From positions 372,001 to 436,000 of the forward strand of contig JALUXC010000024.1 of the NCBI GenBank assembly GCA_027019165.1: 64,000 bases of DNA, given 5' to 3'. The notes under the pieces were generated by a model. It worked only from the letters and a program-made list of their open reading frames with translations. It searched no databases and had not been told where the DNA came from. The stretch comes from Pseudophaeobacter sp. Lineage in GTDB: Bacteria > Pseudomonadota > Alphaproteobacteria > Rhodobacterales > Rhodobacteraceae. Of the stretch, positions 52,752-62,886 are shown one piece after another; the first letter of the stretch is position 1; each line of letters starts with the position of its first letter. The position numbers were made by a program, and so were the translations under genes.

Positions 52752-54371
52752 TCAGTTCTTGAGTTTGAACCGCTGGATCTTGCCCGTCTCGGTTTTTGGC
52801 AGCGCCTTGGTGAAAACCACTGATCGCGGGTACTTATAAGGGGCAATTGTCGCTTTCACGTGATCCTGCAAGAGCTTGGTCAGGGCCTCCGAAGGGACCT
52901 CACCCGCCGACAGCACCACATGAGCCTCGACGATCTGACCGCGCGCCTCATCTGGCGCCCCGATAACGGCACATTCGGCCACTGCATCATGGGCAAGAAG
53001 CGCCGCTTCCACCTCGGGGCCCGCAATGTTGTAACCAGCCGAGATGATCATGTCGTCATTTCGAGCGGCGAAGTGCAGATAGCCCTCTGCATCCATCATG
53101 AAACTGTCGCCGGTGACGTTCCAGCCGTCCTGAACATATGCCGCCTGTCGATCATCCGCCATATAGCGGCACCCGGTCGGTCCCTTGACCGCCAGGCGGC
53201 CGATCTCCCCGCGCGGCGCCTCGTTGCCGTTCGCGTCCAGCACCCGCACCTGGTAGCCCGACACCGGCTTGCCCGTGCAGGCGGGTTTATGATCGTCGAA
53301 CCGGTTGGAGATAAAGATATGCAGCATCTCGGTGGCGCCGATCCCATCCAGCATCGGCTTGCCGGTCTTTTCCATCCACTCCGCATAGACCGGGGCAGGC
53401 AAGGTTTCACCCGCCGAAACTGCGGCCCGGAGCGAGGTGAGATCCGCCCCCTCCTCCATCGCGCGCAGCATCACGCGGTAGGCTGTGGGCGCGGTGAAAC
53501 ATACGGTTGCCTTGTATTTCTCAATGATCTCAATGAGGTTCGGAGGGGAGGCATTCTCAAGCAGAGTCGCCGCCGCGCCAAAGCGCAAGGGAAAGATCGC
53601 AAGCCCGCCAAGGCCAAAGGTAAAGGCCAGGGGCGGAGAGCCGACAAAGGTATCCTCGGGCTGCACATCCAGCACTTCGCGTGCGTAACCATCGGCAATG
53701 ATCAACAGATCGCGGTGAAAATGCATCGTGGCCTTGGGCGAGCCCGTGGTGCCCGATGTGAACCCTAAAAGCGCTACATCATCGCGCCCCGTCCTTACCG
53801 CCTCATATGTCACCGGCTTTTCCAGCGCCAGCCGGTCCAGCTCGGCATCATGGTTCGAGGTGCCATCAAAGCCCACCACCGAAGTCAGGAATTCCGATGT
53901 CTTGGCGCAGGAGACCAGCTCGTCCATCAGACGCGTGTCGCACAGGGCATGGGTGATCTGCCCCTTGTCGACGATGGCCGCCAGCTCTCCGGCGCGCAGC
54001 ATGGGCATGGTGTTGACCACCACCGCGCCTGCCTTGGTCGCCGCCAGCCAGCAGGCCACCATGGCCGGATTGTTGGCTGAGCGGATCAGCACGCGGTTAC
54101 CGGGTTTCACCCCCAGATCCTCGGTAAGCACATTGGCAAGGCGGTTGGTCCAGTCCGATAACTCCTTATAGGTGCGGCGGCGCCCGTTGCCGATCAGGGC
54201 AGTGTGATCGCCAAAACCCTTTTCGACCATGGCATCCGTCAGTTCGACCGCCGCGTTCAGATGCTCAGGGTAATCGAACCCATCCAGCAGGAATTCGGGC
54301 CATTGCTCGGTCGGCGGCAGGTTTTCCCGCGTGAAGGTGTCGATATGCGCTGTCGGTCCCAGCATGCTCAA
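52752..54371 (-). CDS. 2-aminobenzoate-CoA ligase (probable)
   Basis: A 539-residue ANL ligase. The P-loop [20 protein letters not shown] lies near residue 205, with later motifs and the C-terminal Lys ([15 protein letters not shown]) intact. Substrate is inferred from the operon: the fused monooxygenase/reductase three genes upstream acts on 2-aminobenzoyl-CoA in Azoarcus. Benzoate, salicylate or another aryl acid is also possible. It overlaps the dehydrogenase stop by 4 bases and is the last gene of the cluster before tRNA-Cys. Confidence 0.75.
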   Translation of the reverse strand: MSMLGPTAHIDTFTRENLPPTEQWPEFLLDGFDYPEHLNAAVELTDAMVEKGFGDHTALIGNGRRRTYKELSDWTNRLANVLTEDLGVKPGNRVLIRSANNPAMVACWLAATKAGAVVVNTMPMLRAGELAAIVDKGQITHALCDTRLMDELVSCAKTSEFLTSVVGFDGTSNHDAELDRLALEKPVTYEAVRTGRDDVALLGFTSGTTGSPKATMHFHRDLLIIADGYAREVLDVQPEDTFVGSPPLAFTFGLGGLAIFPLRFGAAATLLENASPPNLIEIIEKYKATVCFTAPTAYRVMLRAMEEGADLTSLRAAVSAGETLPAPVYAEWMEKTGKPMLDGIGATEMLHIFISNRFDDHKPACTGKPVSGYQVRVLDANGNEAPRGEIGRLAVKGPTGCRYMADDRQAAYVQDGWNVTGDSFMMDAEGYLHFAARNDDMIISAGYNIAGPEVEAALLAHDAVAECAVIGAPDEARGQIVEAHVVLSAGEVPSEALTKLLQDHVKATIAPYKYPRSVVFTKALPKTETGKIQRFKLKN

Positions 54372-55528
54372 TTCCCTCCTTGAAAAGCGCCAAGGGTCTG
54401 ACGCGCAATGACAACCCGCTGCACATCCGAAGCCCCTTCGTAGATGCGCAGGGCGCGGATATCTCGGTACAGCTCTTCAACCTTCTGACCGTGGCGCACC
54501 CCGTCGCCACCATGCAACTGCACCGCCTTGTCGATGACCTGCTGGGCCTGATCGGTGGAGAACAGCTTGGCCATCGCGGCTTCGCGGGTCACGCGGGCGG
54601 CACCGGAATCCTTGGTCCAGGCGGCGCGGTAGACCAGCAGCGCGGCCGCATCCACATCAAGCGCCATATCGGCGATATGCCCCTGCACCATCTGCAGATC
54701 GAACAGCGGTGCGCCCTGCACCTGACGGCTGGTCACCCGCGCCAAAGCCTCGTCCAGGGCGCGGCGGGCAAAGCCAAGCGCGGCAGCGGCCACGGTGGAA
54801 CGAAAGACATCCAGCACCGACATGGCAATGCGAAACCCCTGCCCCGGTGCACCGATCATCGCGCTTTTCGGGATACGGCAATCGGTGAATCTCAGCGTTG
54901 CAAGCGGGTGCGGCGCGATCACCTGCTGGCGTTCGACCACCTCGAACCCCGGCAATCCTGCGGGCACGATAAAGGCGGACAATCCCTTGGCACCGGGCGC
55001 CTCTCCGGTGCGAGCAAAAAGCGTGTAAACATCCGCAATCCCACCGTTAGAGATCCAGGTCTTTTCTCCATTTAAAACATATTCGTTACCATCCAACACC
55101 GCTGACATAGTAGAATTTGCTACATCCGAACCAGATTGCGGTTCTGTCAGCGCAAATGCGGATATCGCCTGCCCGGATCGGGTCAATGGCAGCCATTTCG
55201 CCTGCTGTTCCGCACTCCCAAACAAAGAAATCGCCCCGGTTCCAAGGCCTTGCATGGCAAAGGCAAAGTCAGCCAGCCCATCGTGGCGCGCCAGCGTCTC
55301 GCGGATCAGGCAGAGGCTACGCACATCCAAGGTTTCGCCCTCTGCTGCGCCGGAGTACTGCGCCCAGCCGCCCTGCCCAAGAGCCGAGACCAGAGTGCGG
55401 CAGGCGGCGTCAGTATCGGAATGATCGATAGCGCCAAGGGTTTCAGTTGCCCAAACGTCCAGATCCGCCGCCAGCTGCCGGTGCCGATCTTCGAAAAAGG
55501 GCCAGTTCAGAAATGTCCGGTCGGCCAT
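54368..55528 (-). CDS. Acyl-CoA dehydrogenase family protein
   Basis: A 386-residue flavoprotein. The FAD segment [19 protein letters not shown] is near residue 145, and the [19 protein letters not shown] near the end holds the catalytic Glu region (GASDVQ motif). It likely oxidises an alicyclic acyl-CoA formed after ring reduction. It starts after an intrinsic terminator, so it may begin a second transcript together with the ligase gene, or depend on partial read-through. Confidence 0.88.
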   Translation of the reverse strand: MADRTFLNWPFFEDRHRQLAADLDVWATETLGAIDHSDTDAACRTLVSALGQGGWAQYSGAAEGETLDVRSLCLIRETLARHDGLADFAFAMQGLGTGAISLFGSAEQQAKWLPLTRSGQAISAFALTEPQSGSDVANSTMSAVLDGNEYVLNGEKTWISNGGIADVYTLFARTGEAPGAKGLSAFIVPAGLPGFEVVERQQVIAPHPLATLRFTDCRIPKSAMIGAPGQGFRIAMSVLDVFRSTVAAAALGFARRALDEALARVTSRQVQGAPLFDLQMVQGHIADMALDVDAAALLVYRAAWTKDSGAARVTREAAMAKLFSTDQAQQVIDKAVQLHGGDGVRHGQKVEELYRDIRALRIYEGASDVQRVVIARQTLGAFQGGN

Positions 55529-55573
55529 GGTTGCACTCCCTGTTGGCTGTCTTCTTGCAGCTCTGTCGTCGTG

Positions 55574-55604
55574 AAAACGCCCGCCGGTATGACCCTGGCG
55601 GGCG
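55574..55604 (-). terminator. Intrinsic terminator inside the aromatic cluster
   Basis: On the minus strand CGCCCGCC pairs with GGCGGGCG over an 11-base loop and is followed by TTTTC. It lies just after the hydratase stop (55613), so it separates hydratase from dehydrogenase transcription, fully or partly. Confidence 0.8.
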
Positions 55605-55612
55605 CCTATGTT

Positions 55613-56416
55613 TCAGTCTCCTTCGAAGACCGGTTTTTCCTTGTTTACAAAGGCATGATAGGCGCGCTCAAAGTCGGCGGTCTGCATGCAGATCGCCTGG
55701 GCCTGGGCTTCCGCCTCAATCGCCTGCTCAATCGACATCGACCATTCCTGCGCCAGCATGGTCTTGGTCATCATATGGCCAAAGTTCGGACCGGCCGCGA
55801 TGCGTGTCGCCCAGGACCGCGCCTCTGCCGCCAAATCCTCCGCCGCAACCAGCTTGTTATGGAACCCCCAGGCGGCACCTTCTTCGGCGCTCATGGAACG
55901 GCCCGTGTACAAGAGTTCCGCCGCGCGGCCCTGCCCGATGATCCGGGGCAGGATAGCGCAGGCCCCCATATCGCAGCCCGCAAGGCCGACGCGCGTGAAC
56001 AGGAAGGCGGTCTTTACCTCAGGCGTTGCGATCCTCAGGTCCGAGGCCATGGCGATGATCGCCCCTGCCCCAACGCAGATCCCGTCGATGGCGGCAATCA
56101 CCGGCTTGCCGCAATTGACAATCGCCTTCACGAGATCCCCGGTCATGCGGGTAAATGCCAAGAGCTCTTTCATGTTCATCTTGGTCAATGGACCAATAAT
56201 ATCATGAACATCGCCGCCAGAGCTGAAGTTGCCACCATTGGAGGCAAAGACCACCGCCTTGACGTCGTCGTCATAATGCAGGGCGCGGAACCAGTCACGC
56301 AACTCAGCATAGCTGTCAAAGGTCAGCGGGTTCTTACGCTCTGGCCGGTCCAGCGAGACGGTGGCGATTCCATCCTCGACGCTGCACAGGAAATGTTTGG
56401 TATCGGTTGATATCAT
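55613..56416 (-). CDS. Enoyl-CoA hydratase / isomerase family protein
   Basis: A 267-residue crotonase-fold protein. The oxyanion-hole segments [20 protein letters not shown] (near residue 55) and [20 protein letters not shown] (near residue 110) are intact. It probably hydrates or isomerises a ring-reduced CoA intermediate. Its start shares one base with the MarR stop, so the two are co-transcribed. Confidence 0.9.
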   Translation of the reverse strand: MISTDTKHFLCSVEDGIATVSLDRPERKNPLTFDSYAELRDWFRALHYDDDVKAVVFASNGGNFSSGGDVHDIIGPLTKMNMKELLAFTRMTGDLVKAIVNCGKPVIAAIDGICVGAGAIIAMASDLRIATPEVKTAFLFTRVGLAGCDMGACAILPRIIGQGRAAELLYTGRSMSAEEGAAWGFHNKLVAAEDLAAEARSWATRIAAGPNFGHMMTKTMLAQEWSMSIEQAIEAEAQAQAICMQTADFERAYHAFVNKEKPVFEGD

Positions 56417-56868
56417 CAGCTTTGTTCCTTGTTCTCCAGTCGGCGCGCGACCGCATCCAGCGCTTCGGCCATGGCTTGAGCGGCATCTGGGGGCACATCC
56501 GCAAAGATCTGGTCAATCCATCCCTCATGCGCTGCCGCTTGCCGTGCGAATTCTTCGCGACCCTGCTCTGTCATTCGCACGAGGCTGGCGCGGCGGTCCC
56601 CGGGAACGGGCGCGCGCTGCACGTGGCCGTCCTCGACAAGCCGCTCAATGATGCCGGTGACATTGCCGTTCGAGACCTTAAGCACGCCCGACAGCTGGCT
56701 CATCTTGAGGCCCTCCTCATGCTGCACAAGGGCCGCCATCACATCAAACCGCGGCAAGGTCGTCGCAAAATCGCGGCGCAGGTTCTCGCGGATCTCGCTT
56801 TCCACGGCGCGGGTGGCCTTCAGCACCCTCAGCCACAGCCGCAGTCTGTCTTTTGAAGTCTCAGGCAC
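56416..56868 (-). CDS. MarR family transcriptional regulator
   Basis: A 150-residue winged-helix repressor. The recognition helix lies in [23 protein letters not shown] near residues 55-75 and the wing in [21 protein letters not shown]. MarR proteins often release DNA when they bind an aromatic CoA or acid. Its operators are probably the ACTTSAAGT pair upstream of the cluster. It lies inside the operon it is likely to control. Confidence 0.9.
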   Translation of the reverse strand: MPETSKDRLRLWLRVLKATRAVESEIRENLRRDFATTLPRFDVMAALVQHEEGLKMSQLSGVLKVSNGNVTGIIERLVEDGHVQRAPVPGDRRASLVRMTEQGREEFARQAAAHEGWIDQIFADVPPDAAQAMAEALDAVARRLENKEQS

Positions 56869-56871
56869 CTG

Positions 56872-57627
56872 TCAGATCTCTCCTCCGGAAATGGGCAGAG
56901 CAGAGCCGTTGACGGACCCGGCCCCATCGCTCGCCAGCCACAGCGCAGCCTCGGCCACCTCGGCGGGCTGAATGAACCTTCCTTGCGGATTGCCCGCGCG
57001 CAAGGACTTTGCCGCCTGCTCTGCGGTCATACCCGTCTTGGCCACGATATTGTCCACCGATCTTTGCAAAAGCGGCGTCTCAATGAAACCCGGACAGAGC
57101 GCGTTCACAGTGATCCCGGTGCGGGCCAATTCGACCGCCAGCGCGCGGGTGAGGCCCAAAACACCGTGTTTGGCGGCGCAATAGCCTGAAACATAAGGGT
57201 ATCCCTTCAAGCCCGCGGTCGAGGCAATCGCAATCATGCGCCCCCACCCTGCCTGCTTCATCCCCGGCAAAGCTGCCTGCCACAGGTTAAACACCCCGGC
57301 CAGATTGACCGAGAGCGCGTCACTGAAATCCGCAGCCGTCATCCGGTCAAAAGGTTTCGACGGTGCAGCCCCCGCATTGGCAAGGGCGACGGCAACAGGG
57401 CCATTCCTGGCCGTGGCCGCAGCGATGGCCTCCTCTACCGCCGCGTGGTCCGTGACATCACAAGCCAGTGGCAAGGCAGAGGTTTCAGCGGCCACCTGCT
57501 CCAGCGGATCCATACGGCGCCCAAGGATGGTCACCCACGCGCCCTCAGCGGCGAAGCGGGCGGCCAGCTCGGCACCGACGCCTGAGCCTCCGCCGCTGAT
57601 CACCACATGTTTGTCCGCGACACTCAT
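56872..57627 (-). CDS. Short-chain dehydrogenase/reductase
   Basis: A 251-residue SDR. The cofactor motif [17 protein letters not shown] starts near residue 9, the active-site YxxxK is Y146-x-x-x-K ([12 protein letters not shown]), and Ser lies in [11 protein letters not shown]. The product tail [20 protein letters not shown] is typical. It is likely a 3-hydroxyacyl-CoA or alicyclic alcohol dehydrogenase in the pathway. Overlaps the fused enzyme stop by 4 bases. Confidence 0.9.
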   Translation of the reverse strand: MSVADKHVVISGGGSGVGAELAARFAAEGAWVTILGRRMDPLEQVAAETSALPLACDVTDHAAVEEAIAAATARNGPVAVALANAGAAPSKPFDRMTAADFSDALSVNLAGVFNLWQAALPGMKQAGWGRMIAIASTAGLKGYPYVSGYCAAKHGVLGLTRALAVELARTGITVNALCPGFIETPLLQRSVDNIVAKTGMTAEQAAKSLRAGNPQGRFIQPAEVAEAALWLASDGAGSVNGSALPISGGEI

Positions 57628-59918
57628 GCCCGGATCACCTCAGCGTCGCGGTCTGCAAGGCGCCAGGCCTGATCGCGACCGGCCTCGTAAGGTTGCGGCC
57701 AGTGGCCCGAACGATCCCCAATCTTGGTCGCCTCATGCAATGTCCAGTAAGGATCTGCCAGATGCGGACGGCCCACGCAGATCAGATCAGCGCGACCGGC
57801 CATCAGGATGGAATTGGCGTGATCCGCCTCATAAATGTTGCCGACCGCCATGGTGGAAATGCCCGCCTCGTTGCGGATCCGGTCCGAGAACGGCGTCTGG
57901 AACATCCGACCATAGACCGGTTGCGCATCGATCGAGGTTTGCCCGGCAGAAACATCGATGATATCGGCCCCGGCGTCCGAGAACGCCTTGGCAATCAGAA
58001 CCGCCTCTTCCGGCGTCACACCCGCATCGCCCACCCAGTCATTGGCAGAGATACGCACCGACATGGGTTTCTGGGCGGGCCAGACTGCGCGCATCGCCTC
58101 GAACACCTCCAGCGGATAGCGCATGCGATTTTCGAGCGAGCCACCGTATTCATCGGAGCGGATGTTGGATTTTGGCGAGATGAAGGAGGAGATCAGATAG
58201 CCATGCGCCGCATGCAGCTCGATCATATCAAAACCGGCGCGATCCGCCATCTCTGCAGCAGCGACAAACTCTGCCTTGACCGTATCCATCTCGGCCCGGG
58301 TGATTTCCCGCGGCACGGCGTTAGTGGGCGACCATGGCAGGGCCGAGGCCGAGACAAGATCCCAGTTTCCGTCGGGCAGCGGTGCATCCATTTCTTCCCA
58401 CCCTACTTGGGTGGATCCTTTGCGACCGGAATGACCGATCTGACAGCAGATCTTGGCCTCTGTCTCACCATGCACGAAATCTGTCAGGCGCTTCCACGCC
58501 GCCTCATGTTCCGGTGCATAAAGGCCGGGACAACCGGGCGTGATCCGCCCCTCGGCGCTGACGCAGGTCATTTCGGTGTAGACAAGCCCGGCGCCGCCCT
58601 TGGCTCGTTCGCCATAGTGGATCAGGTGCCAATCGGTGGGACAGCCCTCAACCGCCTTGTACTGCGCCATGGGAGACACCACGATACGGTTGGACAGCGT
58701 CATGTCCCGCAGCTGATACGGAGCAAACATCGGCGCGCGCACCGGGGCTTCCGCGGCTACGCCAGCACGGTCCTGGAACCATTTTTCCGCCGATTGCAGC
58801 CATTCAGCATCCCGAAGGCGCAGATTTTCGTGGGAAATACGCTGTGAGCGGGTCAGCAGGGAATAGTTGAACTGCACCGGGTCCATATCCAGGTAGCGTT
58901 CCACTTCCTCAAACCACTCCAGTGAATTACGCGCGGCAGATTGCAGGCGCAACACATCCAGGCGGCGCTCCTCCTGATAGCGCTCAAAGGCGCGCTCCAT
59001 TGAGGGTTCCGTCGTCAACAGCTCTGCCAGGGCAATCGCGCTGTCAAACGCCAGCCGCGAGCCAGAGCCGATGGAGAAATGCGCCGTGGCTGAGGCATCC
59101 CCCAACAGAACAACGTTTTGATGGTACCATTTTTCGCACAACACGCGTGGGAAGTTGATCCAGACTGCCGAACCGCGCAAATGATCCGCATTGGACATCA
59201 ACTCGTGACCACCAAGGTGATCGGCAAAGATCTCTTCGCAGGTGCGAATGATCTCCTCCTTCGACATGCCCTCAAAGCCCCAGTTCTCCCAGGTTTCCGC
59301 CGAGCATTCGACGATCACGGTCGCTGTGTCTTCATCGAATTGATAGGCGTGAATCCAGACCCAGCCGTGCTGTGTCTTTTCAAAAACAAAGGTGAAGGCA
59401 TCGTCGAACTTCTGATGGGTTCCCAGCCAGATGAACTTGCAAGGACGCACATCGATATTCGGCTTGAAGTGTTCCGCGAACTCATTGCGAACACTGGAAT
59501 TTAGCCCATCGCAAGCCACCACAAGATCATAGTCATTTTGATAGTCTGCCGCAGGCCCAACTTCGGTTTCAAACCGCAAATCGACACCCAAAGCACGGGC
59601 GCGCTCTTGCAGGATCAATAGCATCTTTTTGCGGCCAATCCCGGCAAAGCCATGCCCTCCGGAAACCGTGCGCTCACCCTTGTGTACGACCGCAATATCG
59701 TCCCAATACGCGAAATTCCGACGAATTTCAGCTGCGCTCTCGGGGTCGTTTTCTGTCAGGTTTTCAAGAGCATCGTCGGACAAAACGACTCCCCAACCAA
59801 AGGTATCGTCTGCCTTGTTGCGCTCAAAGACAGTCACTTCTGCCTCTGGCTGCCGCAATTTCATTGAGATCGCAAAATAAAGCCCCGCAGGACCTCCACC
59901 CAAACAGGCAACTTTCAT
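57624..59918 (-). CDS. 2-aminobenzoyl-CoA monooxygenase/reductase-type fusion
   Basis: A 764-residue fusion. The N-terminal half is an FAD aromatic hydroxylase: [15 protein letters not shown] near residue 7, and [18 protein letters not shown] with the GD motif at 273-274. The C-terminal half from about residue 396 is an old-yellow-enzyme FMN domain ([43 protein letters not shown]). In Azoarcus evansii this two-domain enzyme hydroxylates 2-aminobenzoyl-CoA at C5 and then reduces the ring, so the aromatic ring is lost without a ring-cleaving dioxygenase. Many databases call such proteins salicylyl-CoA hydroxylase. First gene of the cluster. Confidence 0.85.
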   Translation of the reverse strand: MKVACLGGGPAGLYFAISMKLRQPEAEVTVFERNKADDTFGWGVVLSDDALENLTENDPESAAEIRRNFAYWDDIAVVHKGERTVSGGHGFAGIGRKKMLLILQERARALGVDLRFETEVGPAADYQNDYDLVVACDGLNSSVRNEFAEHFKPNIDVRPCKFIWLGTHQKFDDAFTFVFEKTQHGWVWIHAYQFDEDTATVIVECSAETWENWGFEGMSKEEIIRTCEEIFADHLGGHELMSNADHLRGSAVWINFPRVLCEKWYHQNVVLLGDASATAHFSIGSGSRLAFDSAIALAELLTTEPSMERAFERYQEERRLDVLRLQSAARNSLEWFEEVERYLDMDPVQFNYSLLTRSQRISHENLRLRDAEWLQSAEKWFQDRAGVAAEAPVRAPMFAPYQLRDMTLSNRIVVSPMAQYKAVEGCPTDWHLIHYGERAKGGAGLVYTEMTCVSAEGRITPGCPGLYAPEHEAAWKRLTDFVHGETEAKICCQIGHSGRKGSTQVGWEEMDAPLPDGNWDLVSASALPWSPTNAVPREITRAEMDTVKAEFVAAAEMADRAGFDMIELHAAHGYLISSFISPKSNIRSDEYGGSLENRMRYPLEVFEAMRAVWPAQKPMSVRISANDWVGDAGVTPEEAVLIAKAFSDAGADIIDVSAGQTSIDAQPVYGRMFQTPFSDRIRNEAGISTMAVGNIYEADHANSILMAGRADLICVGRPHLADPYWTLHEATKIGDRSGHWPQPYEAGRDQAWRLADRDAEVIRA

Positions 59919-59973
59919 GATCCGACCCTCCGCAACAGTTTGCTTTTGAAGGTCAGGATAGGTGAGACAGAAA

Positions 59974-60008
59974 ATACTTCAAGTTTAAAATTTCATACTT
60001 GAAGTTTA
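59974..60008. promoter_or_regulatory. Tandem near-palindromic operator of the aromatic cluster
   Basis: ATACTTCAAGTTTA and ATACTTGAAGTTTA start 21 bp apart, two helix turns. Each has an ACTT-S-AAGT core that is a near palindrome by itself, and the two cores are inverted copies. They lie 56-90 bases upstream of the fused-enzyme start and fit two dimers of the operon MarR protein. Confidence 0.6.
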
Positions 60009-60602
60009 TAACTCTGGAGGATGGTAACTTTTTCGAAACCATTTTCCCCTATGATGCCGCTACGGTCTTATGCAGCATATGATCGGAGTATCCACTCATC
60101 TCCATTTTTTATTGCATAAAATCAATGCAAACGAACGCACACCTAATGTGGATTTCGTGTGGATAACATTTGAAAAAGGCCGCACTTGATCCGCAGACAA
60201 GACCAATCTGGTGCCCGTTTCCAAGAAGCCCGCGGTCGTCCGTGGGTGTAAAACCCATTGAGGCTGATGGCCACCATGGGGACCGTCACAGCGAACTGTG
60301 GATAAGTGTGTGAACAACCTGTGCACCACCGTTCACCGACGCAAGAATTATCACTTTTGATCAACTATTTTCGACTCCTTCCGAAAAATGCCTTAATTTT
60401 TGATGATTTATTGAAATTCGCTTCAACCCACTCAAGTGGGAAACACTGGGTTCTGTGCCTCAAAAGAGCTCAAACCGGCTTTCGAGAGGTGAAACGGCCT
60501 TTTGGCAGGGTGAGCGCACCATGCCTTCACGCCACAAATTTTCCAGAAGGGATCAAGACAGGCGCCGACAAGGCCACAAAGAGCCATCCCTCTTGAGGAA
60601 TA
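60009..60602. other. AT-rich gap with DnaA-box-like sites
   Basis: No gene is supported here. TGTGGATTT (60147-60155), TGTGGATAA (60158-60166) and TGTGGATAA (60297-60305) match the DnaA box fully or nearly, all in one orientation, in a 684-base intergenic gap (59919-60602) that is AT-rich. It may be an origin-like region, a DnaA-titrating site, or DnaA control of the neighbouring genes. Confidence 0.5.
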
Positions 60603-62843
60603 TTATATTTCTCGGAGATAGCGCATAACCGCGGGCCTGACAGACTGATCTCCCCTATGCCGAGAGTCAGAAATGATCTTCCTTAGGTCGGGCAAGTTAA
60701 CCTTCATTAACAAAGACTTAACAGGCCCAATTGAAGCTGGCCGCATAGACAGAGTACGAATACCCATCGCCGCTAGGCAAACTGCCTCAATCGGTCGCCC
60801 GGCATCCTCGCCGCAAAAGCTGAGAGGAGTATCAGACCGTTCGCACCGCTCTACGATCTGTTCGATAAAGGTCAGAAAGCTGACATTCAGCGTATCATAG
60901 CGCTTGCGCACGCGCTCGTTCTCACGGTCAGCGGCAAAGAAGAACTGCTTTAGATCATTGCCGCCAATCGACAGAAAATCGACTTCGTCGAAGAACTTAT
61001 GCGGCGCAAATGCCAGAGACGGCGTTTCGAGCATTGCGCCAACCTCCAGCCGCTCTGGCAAGGCGTGACCAAGAATTCGCTCCCGTTCAATGGTCTTGTC
61101 CACTTCTTTTCGCGCAGCGCGGAATTCCTCAAACTGGGCCACAAAGGGGAACATGATGGACAAAGGGCGCCCATTTGCCGCACGGATAAGCGCCTGTAAT
61201 TGCATTCGCATTATGCCTGGCTTGTCCAGACCGACACGAATGGCCCGCCACCCCAACGCGGGATTTGGCTCATCCGTTGGCTTCATGTAGGGCAAAACCT
61301 TATCGGACCCGATGTCGAGCGTGCGAAACACCACGCGTTTGCCATGGGCAGCGTCTAGAACCCTTTGATAAAGCGCCACAAGTTCAGACCGTTTCGGCAT
61401 CTGATTGCGCACCAGAAACTGCAGCTCAGTACGGAACAGCCCGACACCTTCGGCGCCTGATCCGTCAAGCGATGGAAGATCCGCCATCAGCCCTGCATTC
61501 ATCAGGAGATTGACCTGGGCGCCATCGCGTGTGATCGCCGACTTTTCCCGGATCGAGGCGTAACGCTCTTGCGCATCAGCTTGCATCGCGATCTTGTCAC
61601 GGAAAGCACTGACAACAGTCTCATCGGGGCGCAGATGCACGATACCCTGATCGCCATCCACCATGATGTGATCGCCGTTCAGCGCCTCGGTGGTGATCCG
61701 TTTGGCGTTAACCACCAAAGGAATCGCAAGCGCGCGTGCAACGATGGCCGCGTGCGATCCGACCGAGCCCTCTTCCAGTACGATCCCGCGCAATGAACGA
61801 CCATATTCCAGCAGTTCCGCAGGTCCGATGTTGCGGGCAATGAGAATCGGGTTCTCGGGCAGCTCAGCCCCTGTCTCAGCCCCCTGCCCGGTCAATATCC
61901 TCAACAGCCGGTTTGACAGATCATCAAGATCACTCAGCCGTTCCCGAAGGTAAGCATCCTGAACCTGAGACATGCGCGCCCGGGCCTGGGATTGCTCTTT
62001 TTCCACCGCCGCCTCGGCGCTCAACCCACGCGAGATATCCTCTTCCATGCGCCGCATCCACCCTTTGGAATTGGCAAACATCCTATAGGTTTCAAGGACC
62101 TGCAGCTGATCCTTGTCACCGTTCTCGGAAATTTTCAGCATCTTGTCGACGCCAACACGCAGCTCTTCGACCGCCTCGGTCAGGCGCTGAAGCTCGCGAT
62201 GCGGATCTTCGGCGATCGGGTTCGTGACCACAACACGAGGTTCATGCAGCCAGACATGCCCCTCAGCCGCCCCTTCCTGAGCCGCTGTGGCAGGTATTAG
62301 AACGGGCTGTTGATGCAAGGGCGACAGAGCTGCGCCCTCGCCGACAAAGGCGCCAAGTTCGGCCATTTCGGCGATGACCATGGCCACCACTTCCAAGGCA
62401 TAGACCGCATCAGCAGAGAATTCCCGAGCATCCTTGGACTGCACGACGAGAACGCCCATCATCTCGCCAAGACGCTGAACCGGAATGCCGAGGAAAGAAG
62501 AGTATCGCTCCTCGCCCGTTTCGGGCATGTAGCGGAAGCCTTTGGCGCTTGGGGCATCTGGCGTATTGACCACCTTGCCATATTTGGCAACCCGGCCCAC
62601 CAGGCCCTCGCCGATGCGCATGCGGGTTTCATGGACCGATTCGACGTTCAGCCCCTCCGTCGCGCACAGCTCCAAGGTTTCGTCGTCCCGAAACAGATAG
62701 ACCGAGCAGACCTCGGTCCCCATGCTGTCGGCAATCAGATGAGTGATCTTGTCCAGACGGGCCTGACCGGGTGCATCCCCGGCCATCGCCTCGCGCAGGC
62801 GGCCAAGCAGCCTGCGGCTTTCTGATTCAGTACTTTCGACCAT
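60603..62843 (-). CDS. ptsP: PTS enzyme I-Ntr, GAF-domain phosphotransferase
   Basis: A 746-residue protein. Residues about 10-165 are a GAF sensor domain. The phosphorylated His364 is in GSVGSHAAIVARALAIPLVV. The PEP-binding TIM barrel has GLFRTELQFLVRNQMP and GAMLETPSLAF, and ends with SFCGEDAGRPIEAVCLAAMG. It starts the nitrogen PTS relay (PtsP-NPr-EIIANtr), which tunes potassium, nitrogen and stringent-response signals. It lies 43 bases after lysC, and a lysC-ptsP pair is usual in this group. Confidence 0.95.
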   Translation of the reverse strand: MVESTESESRRLLGRLREAMAGDAPGQARLDKITHLIADSMGTEVCSVYLFRDDETLELCATEGLNVESVHETRMRIGEGLVGRVAKYGKVVNTPDAPSAKGFRYMPETGEERYSSFLGIPVQRLGEMMGVLVVQSKDAREFSADAVYALEVVAMVIAEMAELGAFVGEGAALSPLHQQPVLIPATAAQEGAAEGHVWLHEPRVVVTNPIAEDPHRELQRLTEAVEELRVGVDKMLKISENGDKDQLQVLETYRMFANSKGWMRRMEEDISRGLSAEAAVEKEQSQARARMSQVQDAYLRERLSDLDDLSNRLLRILTGQGAETGAELPENPILIARNIGPAELLEYGRSLRGIVLEEGSVGSHAAIVARALAIPLVVNAKRITTEALNGDHIMVDGDQGIVHLRPDETVVSAFRDKIAMQADAQERYASIREKSAITRDGAQVNLLMNAGLMADLPSLDGSGAEGVGLFRTELQFLVRNQMPKRSELVALYQRVLDAAHGKRVVFRTLDIGSDKVLPYMKPTDEPNPALGWRAIRVGLDKPGIMRMQLQALIRAANGRPLSIMFPFVAQFEEFRAARKEVDKTIERERILGHALPERLEVGAMLETPSLAFAPHKFFDEVDFLSIGGNDLKQFFFAADRENERVRKRYDTLNVSFLTFIEQIVERCERSDTPLSFCGEDAGRPIEAVCLAAMGIRTLSMRPASIGPVKSLLMKVNLPDLRKIISDSRHRGDQSVRPAVMRYLREI

Positions 62844-62886
62844 GGGCCCTGTTCACGTAGTTATGTGCCAGGCAGCCCGATTGCGA

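Noticed and set aside
60306-60596. 96-codon frame between the aromatic cluster and ptsP
   Set aside because: No ribosome-binding site and no protein-like conservation pattern; it overlaps the region next to the DnaA-box-like sites.
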